Assembly: GCA_030068075.1 (NCBI GenBank)
Contig: CM057831.1
Coordinates: forward strand, 12,877,370 to 12,941,369
DNA length: 64,000 bases
Reading direction: 5' to 3'
Source of the DNA: Paguma larvata
Taxonomy: Eukaryota > Chordata > Mammalia > Carnivora > Viverridae
Shown here: piece after piece, positions 1 through 11,745 of the stretch
How positions within the stretch are numbered: position 1 is the stretch's first letter
Layout: each line of letters starts with the position of its first letter
The notes under the pieces: model-generated
What the model was told of the DNA's origin: nothing
Databases searched by the model: none
The model's input: the letters and a program-made list of their open reading frames with translations, nothing else
Made by a program: the position numbers and the translations under genes

Positions 1-775
1 ATTAAGGAAATGCAAATCAAAACCTCAGCAAAATACTACCTCACGCCCAGTAGGATGGTTCTATGTAAAAAATAAATAAGCATTAAAAAACACCCAGAAA
101 ATAACGAGAATCGGCAAGGATGTGGAGAAATGGGAACCTTTGTATACTGTTGGGGGGAAGATAAAATGGTGGAAACCAGTGGAAGCCAGTTTGGCAGTTC
201 CTCAAAAAGTTAGACATAGAGTCAGCATATGGTCCACCGGTTCCCCTCCTCGGTGTGCACCCAAGAGAAATGAAACATGTGTCCACACAGAAACTTGTAT
301 ATGAATATTTAGAGCATCAATAAAAGGTGGAAACCGCCTAAATGCCCATCAGCAGATGAACCAATAAGCAAATAGTGGTCTATCCATACAATGGAATATT
401 ATTCAGCTATAATAAGAGTGAAGTCCTGACACATGCTATAACATGGACGAATTGTGAAAACACTATGTAAAGAGTTCGATCACAAAGGGACAAGTATTTT
501 ATGATTCCTTCATGTGAAACGTCTGAAGTAGGCAAATCTCTAGAGACAGAAAGCAGATTCGTGGTTGCCAGAGGATGGGGGGACGTGGGACGAAAATGAT
601 TACTGAAAGGGTGTGGGGTATTCTTTTGCGTGATGAAAAAAATTTGAAACTAGAGAGAGACGGTTCTGGGACACCTTGAATGCATCACCAAAAGGCACTG
701 AGTTGTACACTTGGAAGCACGTGTATGAAATCAGATGGACTGTATGAATTTCACCTCAAATGAAAAACATGCAGG
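1..775 (+). mobile_element. L1 LINE, 3' end (ORF2 tail and 3' UTR), old
   Basis: Sense-strand remnant of a LINE-1 running in from the left edge. Seen: 'ggatgtggagaaatggga' (110s), 'cccatcagcagatgaacc' (340s), 'caatggaatattattcag' (390s), 'gtggttgccagaggatgg' (560s) and 'gagttgtacacttgg' (700s). These are in the usual order of the L1 ORF2 C-terminus and 3' UTR. The reading frame is broken by stops, so the copy is dead. Old L1M-type by divergence; subfamily not assigned. Confidence 0.88.
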
Positions 776-821
776 TAGCAGGATTTGGCCATGGGCCATT
801 GTTAGGCAATCCTTGTTCTAG

Positions 822-1075
822 AGGACTGTTTCCAAACCACAAGCCAAGACCCATGAGTAGGTTGGGAAATCAATTTAGTGGGTCACAACCAGTCATTTTA
901 GCAAACTAAAAAAGAATGGACTAGAACACACCAGGGGAATCATAGACAGAAGAGTTATTGTCTCATGAAATGTTCTTTCAATTTTATACATACAGATATG
1001 TGGGTCTTGGTTAACGATGTGACAGGTATTTTTTTTTTCTGCGGGCTATGGTTAATAAAACTTGAAAGCCACTTT
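822..1075. mobile_element. Probable non-autonomous hAT-like DNA transposon fragment
   Basis: Starts with 'gtttccaaaccacaagcc', has 'ggtcacaaccagtcattt' in the middle and ends near 'cttgaaagccactttt'. This is the pattern of a common mammalian MER-type DNA element that has terminal inverted repeats. The family name is not certain and orientation is arbitrary. Confidence 0.45.
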
Positions 1076-2802
1076 TTACATAGTTCTGCGGCCTCTTTTT
1101 TTGGGTCAAGTCCAGTGCCAAAGTCCAAAGCCAATCTGCATCTTCCACTTGGCTTCTCCGGAGACCTAGTGTCTCAGACTACTGTTTGACATTCTCCTGT
1201 AGCCGCCGTGAGGCCTCCAGGACACCCCGCTCCCAGCACTGGCTCCCAGAACTGCTTCCCCGGGTCCAGCCTGGTCTGAGCTGTGCCCAATTCCGTGGTC
1301 ATGGACCATGAGCAGGTGCATTTGGTATCCAGTTAGGGGAAACGCTGAAACCTCTTCCTGCCTGTTTATGGGAGTTTAATGATCCACCCTGAAATCCATG
1401 CATCTCCCAGGAAGGGATGAGGGCCCAAGGTCTGACCCTGATCTACCCTCAAACCTACCCCCGAGCCACTCTGTGTAGATTTCTCATCAACATTCAGACC
1501 AGGTTTCTTCTGGTCTCTCAGCTGATTCAGCCCCCGCGTTTTGTTCTTTTCCCGCTTCCCCATAAGTCTCTTTCGTTGGGACTGTGTCCGTTGGGACTCT
1601 GAGGGAGTGGGTGTGAGTGTACACGTGGGCACGTGCTCATGGGTTTGTATGTGACCCTCTGCTCAAGTCTTCCCAGAGTCCCTCCTCTTCTGCGGGACAC
1701 AGGAGCATGGAGGCCATTGGATAAGCCACACAGGCAAAGGGATGGAGGCTGGACTGGAGGCCGACAGGCTGTGTGTGCGGTTTTCTGAAGTTTTAGGAGC
1801 ACAGGGAAGTCCTCACGGGTTGATTTCTGGCCCAGGAAATACTCGGCCTGCTGAGATCTTTATCACACCAGACGAACAGAACACCTTATCAAGGCAATAT
1901 GGAAGGTTGAGAGAAGAGGGCTTAAGAGGAAGGCCCTGGGAAGCTGTTGGCTGAATCGATGGCAGCCAGTCCCAGCCCCCTCTGTGGCTGCCTGCCCAGG
2001 GGGCCTCCGGATTTCTATTTGGCGGCCTTGTCTCTGACAAGCACCGCTCTTGTTATGATCACCTCGTTGCCACACCGGATGCTGACGACACATTGCCACG
2101 GCCTGACATTGTGTCAGGCACCGTGAGGGGAGAAAATAGCCAGGGATCCTCCCTGACTCTGGCAAAGACCCTGAAGCTCCTCAGAGTTCTCGTTGTATAT
2201 AACCAAGCAGGGCTTTTTTTTGTCTTTATCGACACTGAACCCCCCGGGCTTGGGCGCTGGGCTCCTCTGGAAGATTCCGCAGTGTGTCGCTCATTGACAG
2301 AAACCTGGAGACAGGCGGGGTGAGGAAGTAAGGAGGCGAGAGCCGGCTCTAGGGAGCTGTGGAGGGGGCTGTGTACCTGAGCTAGAACCACACGCCCCGG
2401 GAGCTGGAATGGGCGGCTCTTCATGTGTCACTTCACGGGCCGAGACGCCCCTGACTCGGCCACCAGCCTTTCAGGCACAGCCCCTCTGCTCAGGGCAAAC
2501 CGTCGAGGGGAAGCCTGAGGAGGGACCTGTCCAGGAGGGCTGAATCAACTCTGAACTGTCCCCCGCAGATACATTTGCCTTCTCTGCATGAATCCATGTG
2601 GCTTCATAACCTCAGAAACCCCTCTTCGTGACAGACGGGGGAAGGTAAGGGGGAGTGACCGATCGGCCGGGCAACCATAGTGACTTAGTACAACTATAGT
2701 CTTCTATTTAGCTCACGAACCTTCAGTGAGGCAAGGCTCAGTGGGGCGGGTTCAGAAGCCTCATCTCTGCTCCATGTAGCATTAAGTGAGGTGGCTGAGA
2801 GT

Positions 2803-2805
<3 letters not shown>
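1076..2805. other. Unique sequence, no gene recognised
   Basis: GC-moderate DNA with only short overlapping ORFs on both strands (largest about 120 codons) and no recognisable domain. A perfect 8-bp hairpin with a 3-nt loop lies at 2101-2119. No repeat is clear, apart from a possible trace of L2 around 2090-2170. Confidence 0.5.

Positions 2806-2845
<40 letters not shown>
2806..2845. repeat. (TG)n microsatellite
   Basis: About 20 uninterrupted TG units, ending in 'tata'. Likely length-polymorphic. Confidence 0.98.
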
Positions 2846-2848
<3 letters not shown>

Positions 2849-4230
2849 GAACTGGACAGTCCACTTCAAGCTGGCTCACTTACATGACTGGCAGGTCGTG
2901 CTGTCTGGAGACCCAACCAGAACTGGGGACCAGGGACCTCTCTTCCCCTCCACACGCACCTCTCCATTTGAGGCCCTCTGCAGGCTACTTCAGCTTCCTC
3001 ACGGCTCAGTGGCTGGGTTCTGAGACTGGGCAACCCCAGAGAACTGCATAGAAGCTATATTGCCTTTTATGGTTGACCGCGCAGAATCACGTAGCTCACT
3101 TCCACGCTAGCCCCAAGCCCCCCCCCCAAACCCCCCAGGAGGGCCACGGACCCCACCTCTCAATGGGAAGTGTGCCAGGGTCACGTTGTAAGACGAGCAT
3201 ACGGGATGGGAGATGTCGTGACCATTTCTGGAAAATACAGTCGTCCCGCGAGCCATGGAAAAGGAATGGTCATTTGGATGTTATCACGTCCTTGGAACCC
3301 TAGGGGACTTGATGATGTAGTAATGGGTATAAAGGCAAGGTGCCGAGGAAGTGAATCTTGGCCACAAAGACCCCTCATTTCTGCTGTGGGTTGGGGGGGG
3401 GGCGGCGCAGACATAAAGCTTTCGATCTGCTGCTTTGATACATGCGAGAGACCCTTTGTGAGGAAAACACTAAGTGGGATTTGTGTGTCGTGAGTCTCCC
3501 CACCGCCTCCCACCTCTATCTCAGCTCAACAGAAATCCCTGATGAATAATCCCGATCAAGGAGAAACCAGAAATATCTTCCTACTTAACAACCAGGCAGA
3601 GGCGGGGACGAGCGTGGGGCTCGGAGGTGTAGCCCCGGCAGCTGGAAGATTGGCCGGCTTCGGGTCTGGTTTGTTTTTTTCCCCCTTTTGCATCTCCGGG
3701 TCCTGGAACAGAGCCACATCCAGGGAGGTGCCCTGAGCCTGATGCTCCTTGTGGGGATGTGAACAGGCTCCAGAAGACAGAGGCAGCTGCTTGTTCCAGA
3801 AATGAAGCTGCCCCTGTAAAGGTTAATTGCCCTCAGCTGTGTTGGGCCAGAAACCAGTCGCTGAGCCCCACTGTCCTTCTGGTGCTCTCCTCTCCGGGCT
3901 GCGCAGGCTGAAGGCTCTGCTTTGCGGCAGTCTGGTGCCCTGCGGCTGACAGCCCGGGACTGCTGTCTACAGACACCCCTTTCCCGTCTCCCACCCCCCA
4001 CCCTCTCCCTCCCCGAGGGAGGTTTGCCTGGGTGTTCTTGGGACTCCAGCAAAGCCAGCTGGCTCCTTGCTAATGGCCCAGAGCCTGAGCAAAGTCAGGG
4101 CGTTAACCCCTACCTGCTTGGCCTGGGGATATTTATAAAACCCAAGAGGTTGGGGGCAGACTCTGTGGATGGGAGATATATTAATAGCCCTCAGGAGGAC
4201 TGCCAGCTTGGAAACTCAGAGTCCTGTCAG
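2846..4230. other. Unique sequence, no gene recognised
   Basis: Contains a C-rich run at about 3117-3139 and a G-run near 3390-3403. ORFs up to about 155 codons occur on both strands in GC-rich DNA and resemble no family. An AT island 'gatatttataaaaccc' occurs near 4128 without other promoter signs. Confidence 0.45.
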
Positions 4231-4234
4231 AGCT

Positions 4235-4385
4235 GTGTTTTTCAAAGGGCGGCCGAGGGCCAAAGAAGATCACCTATTTCGAAGCCTCCCTGGAAGACTT
4301 ATTTAAAACGCAGACTCTCAGACCTACCGAATCTAGAACCTTCACAGCTGGCATTTGCATTTTAACGAGGACCTCAGTGATTCAT
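4235..4385 (+). mobile_element. MER5-like hAT-Charlie fragment
   Basis: Order of 'tgtttttcaaagggcggc', 'agacctaccgaatctaga' and 'gcattttaacgaggacct' followed by 'cagtgattcat' matches the MER5 pattern (loss of coding capacity is normal for this family). Heavily diverged. Confidence 0.6.
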
Positions 4386-5394
4386 GGGAATCCTCAAGCT
4401 GGCAACCCAGTTGTCATCCCGACCCCAAATCTGGAATGCGAGAGCGCCCACTCTGTGACTTAGGTTGTGTTAGGTGCTGGAGATGTGAGGATATGTAAGA
4501 CGTGGTGCCGGCCAGGGAAGGGATACTCCAGAAATAGTTCCACAAATTTCTGGACTAAGCGTTACCGTCTGAAAACGAGGATTCACTTCCTCGACCCCTT
4601 TCATCACCTTCTACCGGGGTTTTGGAATTATTTCCTAAGGGTTTCTCTCCAAATGCTAACTAGCTTATAGAAAATAGAAGGTCAGTTTGATAGGCGTCCT
4701 GGGAAATTGGTGCCATCTGGTTTTGCAATGCGGGATTTTAATAATAACCATACTTAACTTCTCTGTGGCACCTTTGATGATCCCTGCAAATAGAGAAAGC
4801 TAGAACTGTTTGTTTCATACACAGAATGCTTTGGACAGCTGTTCGCACGTTCCCCAATGCTCCTTCCTTTCCGAGGCTCTTTTAGGTTTTCTGATTATAC
4901 CGAAGAGAATTTTCAGTTTTCCAAGAAAAAAAAAGTGTGGAATAAAGAGTCTTGGACAGAAAGTAAGTTGACCAGGAAGTACCCCCCTTGTCCACTTACG
5001 GCCCAGGAGACAGAGTGTGCCTTTCTGTCTGCATTTTCCCATCTGCCACACTCATACCCCCTCCCCCGCCCCCCCCCATAGCGATCGGCCGGATGGGGCA
5101 GCGGAGGGTGCTTTGACCCTGGCATAGCAGTCACGTGCACGCACCACGTTCTGATTAGTAACAAGAACCCTGAGTTTTGTTTCAGAGACGCCTCGGGTCG
5201 CAGCGGAATAGTGGTCAGCGAGAGGCAAGACAGAAACAAAATGAAACGACTGACCCCAAATCTTAAATCCTGATCCTTCAATCCACACAGCACCGATATC
5301 CTGTCTGCCAATTAATCCTTAGCAATAAGGAGGCCAGATGTACTCTGTACAACGAGGAGACTGGACTAGATATTTTCTGGGGCACCTTCCAGCC
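4386..5394. other. Unique sequence, possible short L2 trace
   Basis: No coding signal. 4450-4530 ('gttaggtgctggagatgt') may be a small antisense L2 3'-end trace. A C-run lies at about 5057-5079. Confidence 0.4.
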
Positions 5395-5545
5395 CTGAAA
5401 TTAAATAATGCTGTTATTTGTCAGATGAGAAAACGGAGTTGAACCGAGCCGAGGCACGGGGAGGTTAGGAGGTCTGGCCGAGACACACGGCTTGTGAGTG
5501 ACAGAAGTCAAGATGCAACTGGGGCCTCGGGCCCTCCGCCCGCGT
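5395..5545 (-). mobile_element. MIR SINE (antisense)
   Basis: Reads 'gtcagatgagaaaacgga', then 'gaggttaggaggtctggc' and 'cacggcttgtgagtgaca', which is the reverse complement of the MIR core and tRNA-like part. Diverged, as expected for this ancient SINE. Confidence 0.65.
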
Positions 5546-7035
5546 TCTTCTCTGCCTGCGGGTGGACCGCGCTGTCTCACGCCGACCCCTCCCCAGCCGA
5601 GCACATATTGGTTCTGAGTCTGGGGTGAACTGGTCCCCGCCCTCGGCTGTGTGGGCCCCTTTCTTCTGAGTGCTGTAACTCCCTACTCGCTGGAGAGATT
5701 TCCTAATAGGTTGGAATGAATGGGGGGGGTTTGTGTGAGCAGGGGCCGTGGGGGGGCACCAGGCATGCCTGGCATTTCTCCCAGGAAGCGAGCGCACCTC
5801 CGGACTCTGACTCCCCAGGGGGTCTGACCTGCACAGAAGGAGACCTGCCCACCCCCCCACCCCGCCCCTCCTCTCTCTCGGAGGCTTTGCCACCTTTGGA
5901 AAGTGGGATGAACGTTACTACTTCACTATTTTAAATGTTAATGATTTGTATTATTTTAAAATCTGTTTGTGTGTCTAGAGGCCTCTTTGCCAGAGGCCCA
6001 GTGAGCGAGGAAGCAGGTAAATAAATAAACCGGGAGCCTTCAGCCGACTCCCAAGACTGTCATTCTCTGGAGGGCAGCGCAGAACCACCCAGCCATACCC
6101 AGGATGCCCGCCGGAGGTGGGGAGGGTGCACTGGCTGCCTGGGGTGGGCCCCGCTGAGCCGCAGGAGGCGGTGAGGTCCAAGTCAGTCTCGCCGACGAAC
6201 ACCGCGCCGGCGCCTGTTATGTCCGGGAAGCGTGCCTTCCTCGAGAGACATTAAATATTAATAGCAACGGCAGCCAGCAGAGGCAGAGGGTAAACAAAAG
6301 TGAGTTATAAAATGTTCATTTTAAGGGCAGCCGTGCTCACTCCTAAGAGTAGAAGGAGCATTTGGGGAGTAGGGCAAAGGCATTTGTCTTCTTGGGGCTT
6401 AACGTTCTCAGTGGGCTGGCCACGTTGGGGTGGGCGTCCTGCATTTTATCTGTTAGAGCTCTCCTGGGGCCCGTCACCTGTCTCCGCCACAAGCCGAGGT
6501 CAAGGTGTGCAATGAGAAGGAGCATATATACCCCAGTGCGGCTCATGCCTCTGGGCCTGGGGGTGCTGGGAGTCCATTTCAAAACACTGCCAAGTCAGTC
6601 TGGAATGGGACATGTTTTCATTTAGGGGACATCTCCCAGGATAGCCCAAGTCCAGGAAGATAGAATTCCAGGGCAGAGATGCCCAGGACTGAAGGGAGAC
6701 CGCCTTTTCCAATCTCTGGCAAAACCATGTCAAACAGATCGGTCCTGACTGTTTTCCAGGAAAGAACTTCCCCGGATGTCGCTTGCAATGGTACTATCCA
6801 GTGGGAAGGTAGAGCTAGCTAATGCGTCTAGAAGCTTCAGGAGTCCTGGTGGGTTGGAGGGGAAAGCAGCCTCCTCCCCGGAACCTGAGGCCAGGGCAGA
6901 AAAGCCTCAAAGGGGACATGCAGCCCAGAGGAGACAGGAGGGGTGTTCTGAAGGGATGTTAGAAGCCTCGAGGTCCTGGATCCATTCAAACGTACGGGTC
7001 CTTTCATTTAGAATCCGGTTCACGCCTACACTCCT
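5546..7035. other. Unique sequence, no gene recognised
   Basis: Includes a short AT-rich block at 5920-5960 and a 7-bp stem hairpin around 5980-5998 ('ggcctct' facing 'agaggcc'). ORFs on both strands are shorter than about 145 codons. No exon is supported. Confidence 0.45.
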
Positions 7036-7195
7036 GCATTCAGAAATACTTACCGCGCGCCCGCAGCGTACGCCAGGTGCTCCCGAGACAGTAACGAGCA
7101 GACCCGCCAAGGTCCCGCCTTCCTCCAGCCTTCGTGCAGCAGGGGCGTCAGACGAGTAAGCGGTAGCCGCAAGCGCTCTGATACCGGAAGTACTT
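7036..7195 (-). mobile_element. L2 LINE 3'-end fragment (antisense), CpG-rich
   Basis: The order 'attcagaaatactta', 'cgccaggtgctcc', 'aaggtcccgccttcc' and 'gggcgtcagacgagtaa' follows the reverse complement of the L2 3' end. About 17 CpG dinucleotides sit in about 160 bp, far more than expected for so old a repeat (see findings). Confidence 0.55.
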
Positions 7196-7401
7196 GGTGC
7201 TTAGGGAGCTGGGGTCCAGGAGCACCCGACCTGCTCTGGGGGGTGCCGGAAGCCTCCTCAGAAGAGCTGTTGGAGACGCTGGGTCCTGATGTCCGCCCAT
7301 GTGGTACGCCGGTTTGGGCGTCGAGCGGAGAGGGGGCAGAAGTGGCAGAAAATGCGTCCCGAGAGACGGGACTTGAGAGGGGACTTGAGAGAGGAAGAGG
7401 A

Positions 7402-7600
7402 AGGTGCCTGGGTGGCTCAGTCGGTGTAAGCGTTCGACTCATGGTTTGTGCTCAGGCCATGATCTCGCGGCTCCGTGAGGTCAAGCCCGGCGTCGGGCTC
7501 TGCACTGGCAGCGTGGAGCCTGCTTGGGATTCTCTGTCTCCCTCTCTTCCTCTTCTCCACTTGTAGTGTCTCTGTCTCTTTCAACAATGAATAAGTAAAG
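7402..7600 (+). mobile_element. Felid CAN-SINE (tRNA-Lys-derived)
   Basis: Head 'aggtgcctgggtggctcag' holds the A-box region. The B-box equivalent is mutated ('gaggtcaagcccggcgtc'), followed by the body and a degenerate 'aatgaataagtaaag' tail. Belongs to the longer-head type. Flanks suggest an imperfect 'agagagga' duplication. Confidence 0.95.
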
Positions 7601-8307
7601 AGAGAGAGGACAGAGGAGAGAACGAACTTGGCCTGCTGGTCTCCGGGTGCATCTGAGCCAAAGCGGTCCGTAACCGTTGATGGGCTCGGTCAGGAAACTC
7701 TCCAACACGGTTCTGTGCTTTGCAGAGGCGGTTTCGGCGGAGGCTACGGACTCTCGCATGTTTGCTTTCTCCTCCATGCATCCTCTGCCTAAATCCTGCC
7801 AGGGACCGGTCGCTTCCTGCCTCTTGAAGGCCAGTTTTTCCTGACGTCAAGTCCAAGTTTGAGGCTTGTCGCTTCCCTCTGCGAGCCCTGTTTCGGGCCT
7901 CACGGGCCTAGGGAAGTGGGCTCCTAATTCTTGATGGCCCTTTGTGGCCTCGAAGTCGCCCTCCGTGTCCCTTCCAGATCTCTTCCCGGGAGGAATATTT
8001 CTTGCCCCTTCAGCCGCTTGTCATGTGGTTTGATTTCTCTTTGTGTCACTAGCCCGGACTCTGTCCTCCTCTAGTTTGTCATTGTCCTTGTGAGCGTGGT
8101 GACCACGCCGGTCACCGTGTTGAGCATTCATCTGGCTAGAGTCGAGAGCAGAAAGGCCGTCCCCTCCCTGCCCTACGTGCCGTGCTACTATTAACACAGC
8201 CCAAATTGTGCTTTTTAAAAAAATAAGCAGCAATCTGTCACGGTCGGTCCTTATCAAGCTTGTGGTTTTACTAACAAATGAACAAGGAAAGCCCATGTTT
8301 GTTTCTT
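7601..8307. other. Unique sequence
   Basis: No recognisable gene or repeat. Only short ORFs. Confidence 0.4.
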
Positions 8308-8518
8308 TAAAAAGATTTTTTTAATATTTATTTATATTTGAGAGAGAGAGAATGTGAACGGGGAGGGGCAGAGAGAGAGAGGGAGACAGAATCCGAAGCA
8401 GCTCCGGGCTCCGAGCTGTCAGCACAGAGCCCAACATGGGGCTCGAACCCACGAACCGTGAGATCATGATCTGAGCCGAAGTGGGACCCTTAACTGACCG
8501 ACTCATCCAGATGCCCCC
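8308..8518 (-). mobile_element. Felid CAN-SINE (antisense)
   Basis: Reverse-complement tail 'aatatttatttatatttg', GA-rich stretch, 'gagctgtcagcacagagc', B-box region 'ggggctcgaacccacgaa' and a head ending in 'atgcccc'. Possible imperfect duplication 'tttctttaa' at 8302-8310 against 'tttctttta' near 8527. Confidence 0.95.
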
Positions 8519-9179
8519 CCACACCTTTTTCTTTTAATAAACATACCCAAACTCGGGCGTCCCCCTGTGTACGGGCTGCTGTTGATTTCTAGAACCCGAA
8601 TGTAAGAATTTACCTTTTCCACCTGAGATTTTATTTCATCGGGTGCCCACAGTGTCCTCTGCTGCTGGTCGTTCTGAATCTGGATCCCATCACCCGCCGG
8701 GCTAAGTGCACACCCTCCCAGTTTTGTGCCCGCTGTGGGTTTGATCAGCGGGCTCGGGATGTGGTTCTCCTGTCCCATGAGCCCCCGGACCCTGGTTGGT
8801 AAGCTCCGTCTGGGTGCAGGAGGAAGGCTGAGTGGGCTCCCCGCCCCGCATGGCCGGCACCGGGCTCCTCAGTCACTGTCATGTGGTAATTGGCAAATGC
8901 AAAAGCGGCAGCGTGTTTTGTGCTCGGAGCCCTTTCCCAGGCTGGGTTTAATTGCGGTGGGATTTATGACCGTGGCTTGTAGGAGGTAATAGATGTGGCT
9001 GCGTCTCTTTCGTCCTCGCTGGCTACAGAGGGTTTTTCAGGGAGGAGGGAAGACGAGGGAACCAGTTCTGCAAGGTGGAGAGGTGGCCACAGGTGCCTGG
9101 GTGGGCCGCGGCCGCTCAGGTCGTCCTAGGAGATGCGCAGCATGAATATTCATGGTTCCTCATGGTTCCGTTTGCCAAC
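8519..9179. other. Unique sequence
   Basis: No gene seen. At 9088-9125 'aggtgcctgggtgg' followed by 'gctcaggtc' looks like a SINE head with an internal gap, too short to call. Confidence 0.4.
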
Positions 9180-9365
9180 GTGGTGATTTGCTGGCCTTAG
9201 CTCTTCGCAGCAGCCTTGGAAGAGAGGGGGAGGAGGGCTCGAGTCTCCATTTTACAGAACGGGAAAGTGAGTCTGGAAGGGATTCCAAGGCCCACTGAGA
9301 GGAACAGTATGGAGGCCGGGCTCTGGGTCTCAGACGCTGATCTTCGTACCCCAGAGCCCGCCGCG
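9180..9365 (-). mobile_element. MIR SINE (antisense)
   Basis: 'ctccattttacagaacgg', then 'gaaagtgagtctggaagg' and 'ggccgggctctgggtctc' follow the reverse complement of MIR. Confidence 0.55.
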
Positions 9366-9738
9366 CGCTCCCAGAGTCATCAGGAGAGCTCGTCGCCCAC
9401 TCCTCTTCCTCCATCTCTGTGCGAGATAATGGGCAAGACGGGCATGCCGTAAGCTGACGCCTGGCGGTGCCGTCCGCGGTGGCCGTGGTCAGGGCCGAGA
9501 ACCTGCTATGTGCCAGACACGGTGCCGCGCCCCCTGCGTGATGCGGTGTGTGCGATCGCTCTCCTGTCTTTTCAATAGGAGTGATGTTTAATAATGTCCG
9601 GAATTCACCCAGCCTGGAGACTCATCTTGACTCTAGAGCTGCAACTTGGGGCTTTTGGAGAAAGGAAAGTGCCGGTGCACGTGTCTGTTGCAAACTGGAG
9701 TGAAGACAAGGGACTCTCAGAAGGAAAGGACCGATGTG

Positions 9739-9806
9739 TCCTTCCTTTTCTGTCCCTCCCCCCTCCTTCCTTCCCTCTCTTTCCACTTCTTCTCTCCCTC
9801 CATTCA
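9739..9806. repeat. Polypyrimidine tract
   Basis: Almost unbroken C/T run of about 65 bp on the + strand, just upstream of the L2 remnant. Confidence 0.85.
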
Positions 9807-9834
9807 TTTGTTCTCCCAGTTATATTTTCTACCG

Positions 9835-10430
9835 GTGGCTACTTATTGAGCACCTATTGCATACCAAGCACAGAACCGGATGCTGTGGCCACAGCGGTGA
9901 GCAGGCAGACGCAGTCTGTGGCCTCTCAGGACTTAGAATCTAGAGGAGGATACAGAGGACTAAGCACTGATTGAAAAGTGTCAACCATCTTGACAGGGGA
10001 GGGATGGGGTACTGAAGGATCACTTAGCAAAAGCCTGCGACCTAATAAAGCTGCTAGAGAAGCCTTCCTAGAAGAAATCGTGACATAAACCGAGAACCGA
10101 AGCTTAAATAAAAAGTGGGTTTTGGCACAGGTACAGAGACCGTGGAAAGGCAGTGTCATCAAAGGGAAAAGCACGTCCACAGGCTTGAGTGAGCGAGTAC
10201 GTGATATTTTTATGAGATGTCTGGGGAGGGCGAAGCGCAAAGAGATGGGCCTGGAAGGATAGGTAGGGGCCAGATCATAAAGGGCCTTAGCAATCCTGTT
10301 GAGGAGGGTTGGACTTTAGCCTAGAACAGGGGAAAGCTACTCAAGGGTTCTAAGCAGGGAAGAACGGGATCATATTTCTTTTTAGAGATGCTGGTCCAGC
10401 TGCAGTGGGGAGAGTGAATTGGAGGTGTTG
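9835..10430 (-). mobile_element. L2 LINE 3' end (antisense)
   Basis: Starts 'ttattgagcacctattgc', continues 'gaagccttcctagaagaa', 'gggccagatcataaaggg', 'gttggactttagcc' and 'ttctaagcagggaagaac'. Read in reverse this is the L2 ORF2 C-terminus and 3' UTR in the correct order. No intact ORF. Confidence 0.82.
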
Positions 10431-11590
10431 GGTTTGAGTCCTGCTGATTCTGAAGTGCCTCTGGGCTTCCCAGTGGGGCCGGGCCTCCTGCAGGTAACTT
10501 CATATGTACGTGGGTCTGGAGCTCAGAAGACGGATACGGCGGGCGACAGGAATTCACCCCGTGTGTGCTAGCACAGGGTCACAAGTGCTGATCCAGCCCA
10601 GGTGCTGGGAGTCCGCTTCTCAGACGGTAATTGAGGCCATGGGTGTGGCCATTCCCACCGGAATGGAGCAGAGGCCCCAGGACAAAATCCCGAGGGGCAC
10701 CTACCTAGGAGGGCAAGCGGATAATCCAGGAAAAAGAAGCCCTTTTAAATGGAGTCACGTCCAGTGAAAACTGGGAGTCCTTTCTCGAAACAAACAGAGA
10801 GACCAAAAGCTCATGAGCCTCCCAGAGGCTGACGGGGGAAGTCCATCCGGTCAGAAAGAAGAACCCTTAGCCTGGGGCACCTCCCCAGAGGGAGCACGGA
10901 TCTCTGCTCCTCCACCCTCCTCTCCCTTTCCCTGATTGTCTGCTGTCTGCTCGCCCCCCACGCTCCGTCACCTTTCCTCTTCTAGACATTCGTTTTCCCC
11001 ACCAATGACTTTGCAGTCAGGTATGGAGAATGACATTTGCAAAGGGCTCCAGGATTCTCGAGTCCCGGCGGCCCCAAGCCACGGGAAAGGAAGCATCACG
11101 CTCCTGCAGCGTTCTCTCTCGCCCCAGGCTCCGCGGGGGCAGTGGACTCGGGGCGCAGGGAGTCTCACTTTGCAGATAGAACTGGAGAAACTGAAGCAGA
11201 AAATACGACACGGCCTCCTCTGGGTTCCGATTTTAATTAAATTCAAATGAATTTAACATTCTCTTCCTGAGCCCTTTCTTTGTGGGGAGCACAGTGGATT
11301 CCAGGTGGGGGAAATAAGCCAAGCGGAGGCACGGAGTCAGTACCCCACCCCGAGCAGAGAAGGGGCTTCCGAGTCTCTTAAGAACTGGGCGCGGAGGAAG
11401 TCGCCATGCGGGGAGTGGGGCCAGAGGGTAGGCAGGAGCCCGATGGCGGTGGTCTTAGATACAAGGCTGGCAGGGGGTCCAGACTGTTCTGTAAGGCAGT
11501 AGTTTCTGAGATGGGAGTGACTGTATCAGGGCTGAGGCCGAGGAACCAGAGCCTGATTCACTGAAGCTCAGACCTGGGTTTGTGCAATTA
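10431..11590. other. Unique sequence
   Basis: No gene or clear repeat. Short ORFs (at most about 104 codons) overlap on both strands. Confidence 0.4.
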
Positions 11591-11591
11591 C

Positions 11592-11745
11592 AGAACTCAT
11601 TAATTTATCCAACAGGAGTTGAGTGCCTGCTATTTGCAGCCTCAGATCTCAAACCAAAGGGTGCAAAGAAAAGACGCAGTCGGTGCCTTCAAAGAGTTGG
11701 CAGGCTGGCCGGGGAAACAGAAACAGTGTGACGCATAGCGAGGAA
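11592..11745 (-). mobile_element. Probable L2 fragment (antisense)
   Basis: 'ttgagtgcctgctatttg' followed by 'gacgcagtcggtgcctt' and 'aaagagttggcaggctgg' fits the reverse L2 3' end. Confidence 0.45.

Noticed and set aside
4120..4150. TATA-like 'gatatttataaaaccc'
   Set aside because: No downstream ORF, CpG island or initiator context; AT motifs of this kind are common.
7406..7490. tRNA gene signal in the SINE heads
   Set aside because: The A- and B-box matches come from the tRNA-derived SINE heads, with no intact cloverleaf or acceptor stem.
9088..9125. SINE-head-like phrase 'aggtgcctgggtgg' followed by 'gctcaggtc'
   Set aside because: Too short, with no body or tail. Could be a deletion relic or chance.
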